Below are positions 6,125 through 8,576 of a stretch of 8,576 nucleotides of DNA, one piece after another; within the stretch, counting starts at the first letter, position 1, and each line of letters begins with the position of its first letter. The notes under the pieces are model-generated. The model was not told the origin of the DNA, searched no databases, and saw only the letters and a list, made by a program, of their open reading frames with translations. The position numbers and the translations under genes were made by a program. The stretch covers positions 1 to 8,576 of the forward strand of contig JBFHOZ010000100.1 in NCBI GenBank assembly GCA_041592975.1. Direction: 5' to 3'. This DNA comes from BM707 sp041592975. Its GTDB lineage: Bacteria > Desulfobacterota > Desulfuromonadia > Desulfuromonadales > UBA2294.

Positions 6125-6301
6125 TCAGTCGTCGATGTCCGGCCTGAGCCGGGTCAGCAGCCGGTTGACGAAGTAGAAGACAAAGACAAACAGGAACAGG
6201 TCGAGAAACGCCTTGATAAAGAAGGGGATGCCCGGCGGCAGGAGCCTGTGGATCAGTACCGGACCGATCGCGGCAAGGATCAGGGCCATGAGGCTCGGCA
6301 T
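6125..6301 (-). CDS. 58-residue two-helix membrane protein, unknown function
   Basis: This short frame translates from ATG at 6301 to TGA at 6125. It begins MPSLMALILAAIGPVLIHRL and ends RLLTRLRPDIDD. Two hydrophobic segments (about 4-19 and 27-45) are separated by LPPGIP, and the C-terminal tail is charged, giving a probable inner-membrane hairpin. Evidence for a real gene is its strong GGAGGGGGG ribosome site 8 nt before the ATG, located inside the last codons of the GFA-family gene, and the gap of only 4 nt after that gene's stop. I do not recognise a family. Its size means automated annotation could easily miss it. It is the last gene of the three-gene set that starts at 7040. Confidence 0.68.
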   Translation of the reverse strand: MPSLMALILAAIGPVLIHRLLPPGIPFFIKAFLDLFLFVFVFYFVNRLLTRLRPDIDD

Positions 6302-6305
6302 CGCG

Positions 6306-6683
6306 CTATCCCCCCTCCGCCACGGTCGTGAAGGATGCGCCGTCGATCAGCTCCGCTTCGAGGGCGAGTGGATCGACGCCTTCAAGGCAGCCGGCATTGA
6401 CCCGGGTCAGGGTCGGGTCGGTGCGCGGATTGTGGTGGGTGTAGATCCCGCATGCGCTGCAGAAGTGGTGCCTGGCAGCCAGGGTGTTGAACTGGTAGAG
6501 GGTGACGTGTTCTTTGCCCGATACGATGCGGAACGTTCCGGGCACGGCGGTCACCATCACCGCTCCCTTGCGCCGGCAGAGGCTGCAGTTGCAGCGGACT
6601 GCCGGGTTCAGGGCCGATTCGAGTTCGAAGGTGATGCGGCCGCAGTGGCAGCTGCCGCTGTATTTCTGGACAGGTCCCGGCAT
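6306..6683 (-). CDS. GFA/CENP-V domain zinc-binding protein
   Basis: The 125 residues match the GFA family, named for glutathione-dependent formaldehyde-activating enzyme; most members have no proven reaction. Zinc-binding cysteines appear in the expected order: SCHCG (C12, C14), RCNCSLCRRKG (C31, C33, C36), HFCSACGIYTHH (C75, C78) and NAGCLEG (C99). Conserved surroundings include the FNT and YTHHNP stretches typical of the fold. The length is normal for a single domain. The ATG at 6683 is preceded by AAGGAT, and the gene starts 9 nt after the four-helix membrane gene and ends 4 nt before the 58-codon gene, so all three are probably co-translated. No formaldehyde or glutathione pathway gene is nearby, so a formaldehyde role should not be assumed. 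Confidence 0.88.
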   Translation of the reverse strand: MPGPVQKYSGSCHCGRITFELESALNPAVRCNCSLCRRKGAVMVTAVPGTFRIVSGKEHVTLYQFNTLAARHHFCSACGIYTHHNPRTDPTLTRVNAGCLEGVDPLALEAELIDGASFTTVAEGG

Positions 6684-6692
6684 GGTTGATCC

Positions 6693-7040
6693 TTACTCCG
6701 GCAGCACCGGCATGGCCAGGCGGAGGACGATCGCGACGACACAAAGCATAACAGTCGCGACGACGGTATTCAAACGGGGGTCGGGTTTGATCCTGTCGAC
6801 GTAGAAGACCTTGAGGTAGTAAACCGGGATGGCTCCAAGGGAAATAATAAAAAGCTCGACGATATTGGCGAGGGATTGCGGGCCGATACCGCCGGTGGCC
6901 AGAACGATCCAGGTGGCCATCCCGGGAACGGCGAAATTCAGCGACCAGGGGGTGGCGCCGTAGCGCTTGCGGGCGACAATCCACGCCGGCAGGCAGAAGA
7001 CGATCGGGATCAGGACAACGGCCGGTATCAGCAGGGTCAT
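6693..7040 (-). CDS. Four-helix membrane protein of unknown function
   Basis: The 115 residues are mostly hydrophobic with segments at about 2-22, 36-52, 58-80 and 91-111, and positive links (ARKRYG, DRIKPDPR) that suggest an inner-membrane orientation with those loops in the cytoplasm. The motif GIGPQSLANIVELF (51-64) looks family-conserved, but I cannot name the family. The ATG at 7040 has a GAGG site about 8 nt upstream. It is the first gene of a compact set with the GFA-family gene (9-nt gap) and the 58-codon gene. It begins only 16 nt after the T-tract of the nrdJ terminator, leaving little room for its own promoter. Confidence 0.75.
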   Translation of the reverse strand: MTLLIPAVVLIPIVFCLPAWIVARKRYGATPWSLNFAVPGMATWIVLATGGIGPQSLANIVELFIISLGAIPVYYLKVFYVDRIKPDPRLNTVVATVMLCVVAIVLRLAMPVLPE

Positions 7041-7056
7041 GCGTCAGCCTCGGATG

Positions 7057-7096
7057 TTAAAACAGGGGGGGCGCCGGCATCGGCAGGTCCCCCCTG
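7057..7096 (-). terminator. Intrinsic terminator of nrdJ
   Basis: On the minus strand CAGGGGGG (7089-7096) pairs with CCCCCCTG (7063-7070), giving an 8-bp GC-rich stem. The intervening sequence can itself fold as GCCG/CGGC around ATGC. The stem is followed directly by TTTTAA (7057-7062). It begins 31 nt after the nrdJ stop codon, the normal place for a rho-independent terminator. Confidence 0.8.
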
Positions 7097-7127
7097 GCGT
7101 GTACGTTTCATTTCTGAAGAGGGTTGG

Positions 7128-8576
7128 CTAGGCGCACTCCGAGTAGCCGCAGGCGTGGCAGACGCAGCAGCCCCCCTCGTGCTCGACCGGGCCGCCGCAG
7201 TCGGGGCAGGCGCCGCCGTTCTGGATGTGCACGTTGACATCCTCTCCCTGGGCCAGCATGTGCTGCTGGATCGCCTTGGCGACGGCGTCGGAGCAGGAGG
7301 TGATGCGGTTCTCCCCGAAGCCGGCCGGCTTGTGGCAGGTGATGCCGATCAGCTGCTTGACCGCCTGACGGGCCTGGACGCCGGAGCGCCAGGCGAGGGA
7401 GACCAGCCGGCCGATCGCCTCGCACTGCGAGGCGGCGCAGCCGCCGGCCTTGCCCATGGTGGTGAAGAGTTCGAAGGCGCCGTGGCTGTCCTCGTTGATG
7501 GTGACGTAGAGTGGTCCGCAGCCGGTCTCCATCTGGTAGGTGGCGCCGCGCAGGGCCCGCGGCCGCTCGCGCTTCTTGCCGGTCTTGCCGACCTCCATCG
7601 GGATGACCTTTTCGTCCTTCGCCGCCTTCTTGACCGACAGCACCTGCATGTCGCGCGATCCGTCGCGGTAGATGGTGACCCCCTTGCAGCCGAGCTTGTA
7701 GGCGAGGCGGTAGGCGGTCTCGACGTCGTCGCGGGTGGCGTCGTGGCAGAAGTTGACCGTCTTGGATACGGCGTTGTCGGTGTATCTCTGGAAAGCCGCC
7801 TGCATCCGGACGTGGTCCTCCGGGGTGATATCGTGCGAGGTCAGGAAGACCGCGCGGACCTCTTCCGGAATCTCCTCCATGTCCTGGATGGTGCCGTGCT
7901 CGGCGATCTTCTTCATCAGGTCGTCGGAGTAGAAGCCCATCTCCCTGGCGATCTTCTCGAACAGCGGATGCACCTCGACGAGGATGTCGTTGTCCATGAC
8001 CTGGCGGACGTAGGAGACGGCGAAGAGCGGCTCGACGCCGCTCGAGGTGTTGGAGATGATCGAGATCGTGCCGGTCGGGGCGATGGTCGAGCAGGTGGCG
8101 TTGCGCACCGGTCTGGCGTTCGGCTTGTCGAAGGTCGAACCCTTGAAATTCGGGAAGGCGCCGCGCTCCTCGGCGAGTTCGATCGACATCTGCCGCGACG
8201 TGTCGGTGAGAAACTTCATCACCTTCTCGCCGAGCTGGCAGGCCCGCTCGGAGTTGTACGGGATGCCGAGCAGGATCAGCATATCGGCCCATCCCATGAC
8301 GCCGAGGCCGATTTTGCGGTTGGCGCGGGTCATCTCGTCGATCTCCGGGATCGGGTAGTTGTTGACCTCGATGACATTGTCAAGGAAGCGGGTGGCGGTG
8401 CGGATGACGTCGCGCAGGCGGTCCCAGTCGACCTTGTTGCCGTCGACGAATTTGACCAGGTTGATCGAGCCGAGGTTGCACGACTCGTACGGCAGCAGCG
8501 GCTGCTCGCCGCAGGGGTTGGTCGACTCGATCTCGCCGACTTTCGGCGTCGGGTTGTCGCGGTTGAGACGGTCGAG
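7128..8576 (-). CDS. nrdJ: Adenosylcobalamin-dependent (class II) ribonucleotide reductase, C-terminal part
   Basis: NrdJ reduces ribonucleotides to deoxyribonucleotides using a cobalamin-generated thiyl radical, without needing oxygen. The 482 visible residues begin inside the catalytic barrel; the 5' end lies beyond the window. TNPCGEQPLLPYESCNLGSI carries the radical-bearing cysteine (visible residue 22), its partner Glu 24, and the redox cysteine 11 residues later (residue 33), the same spacing as C322/C333 of the Thermotoga enzyme. APTGTISIISNTSSGVEPLF (phosphate-loop side) and KGVTIYRDGSR close the barrel. After a basic linker comes the TSCPD-type domain (RGATYQMETGCGPLYVTIN onward), in which the name motif reads TSCSD. 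The tail, CPDCG...GCCVCHACGYSEC, has seven cysteines in 25 residues, serving as a zinc or thiol-relay tail. A strong terminator follows. No subunit or activator gene is adjacent, as expected for class II. Confidence 0.95.
   Translation of the reverse strand, partial: LDRLNRDNPTPKVGEIESTNPCGEQPLLPYESCNLGSINLVKFVDGNKVDWDRLRDVIRTATRFLDNVIEVNNYPIPEIDEMTRANRKIGLGVMGWADMLILLGIPYNSERACQLGEKVMKFLTDTSRQMSIELAEERGAFPNFKGSTFDKPNARPVRNATCSTIAPTGTISIISNTSSGVEPLFAVSYVRQVMDNDILVEVHPLFEKIAREMGFYSDDLMKKIAEHGTIQDMEEIPEEVRAVFLTSHDITPEDHVRMQAAFQRYTDNAVSKTVNFCHDATRDDVETAYRLAYKLGCKGVTIYRDGSRDMQVLSVKKAAKDEKVIPMEVGKTGKKRERPRALRGATYQMETGCGPLYVTINEDSHGAFELFTTMGKAGGCAASQCEAIGRLVSLAWRSGVQARQAVKQLIGITCHKPAGFGENRITSCSDAVAKAIQQHMLAQGEDVNVHIQNGGACPDCGGPVEHEGGCCVCHACGYSECA

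Noticed and set aside
7108..8292. 394-codon minus-strand frame overlapping nrdJ
   Set aside because: Arg/Gly-rich shadow of the ribonucleotide reductase frame, which is unambiguous.
1..8576. Mobile element, CRISPR array, tRNA/rRNA or defence island
   Set aside because: No transposase, integrase, direct-repeat array, tRNA-like cloverleaf or toxin/antitoxin-like gene could be seen; all genes are co-directional and of housekeeping or envelope type.

Overview
The window is an ordinary-looking stretch of a GC-rich bacterial chromosome in which every supportable gene lies on the minus strand, so transcription runs from high to low coordinates. The organism is most likely a Gram-negative anaerobe or facultative anaerobe, because two outer-membrane barrel proteins related to lipid A deacylases sit beside a B12-dependent (class II) ribonucleotide reductase. 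The mix of proteins would suit the Desulfuromonadales/Geobacter area, but that placement is an inference from remembered family resemblance, not a search result.

Layout in transcription order. (a) 8576-7128: the C-terminal 482 codons of nrdJ, closed by a strong hairpin terminator (7057-7096). (b) 7040-6125: a tight three-gene set made of a four-helix membrane protein, a GFA/CENP-V-type zinc protein and a 58-codon membrane protein. (c) 6050-4417: two outer-membrane beta-barrel genes 14 nt apart, a small PagL-like barrel and an LpxR-family lipid A 3'-O-deacylase, behind a candidate extended -10 promoter. (d) 4347-3874: a ferritin/rubrerythrin-like four-helix protein, followed by a hairpin terminator. 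(e) 3744-1: htpG (Hsp90), srkA/yihE (stress kinase, overlapping htpG by 8 nt), an 89-aa membrane protein, a BFD-type [2Fe-2S] protein and the N-terminal 114 codons of a pirin, probably one stress/redox operon started by the promoter just upstream of htpG.

Functional reading: group (c) probably remodels the acyl chains of lipid A in the outer membrane. Group (e) joins protein folding (HtpG), a kinase known in E. coli to protect against envelope and oxidative stress (SrkA), and two small metal proteins. No mobile element, RNA gene, CRISPR array, phage gene or clear new defence-type system was found. The most worthwhile points are the LpxR/PagL-like pairing, the apparently incomplete metal site in the ferritin-like protein, and the overlooked 58-codon membrane gene. 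No gap between genes exceeds about 130 nt.
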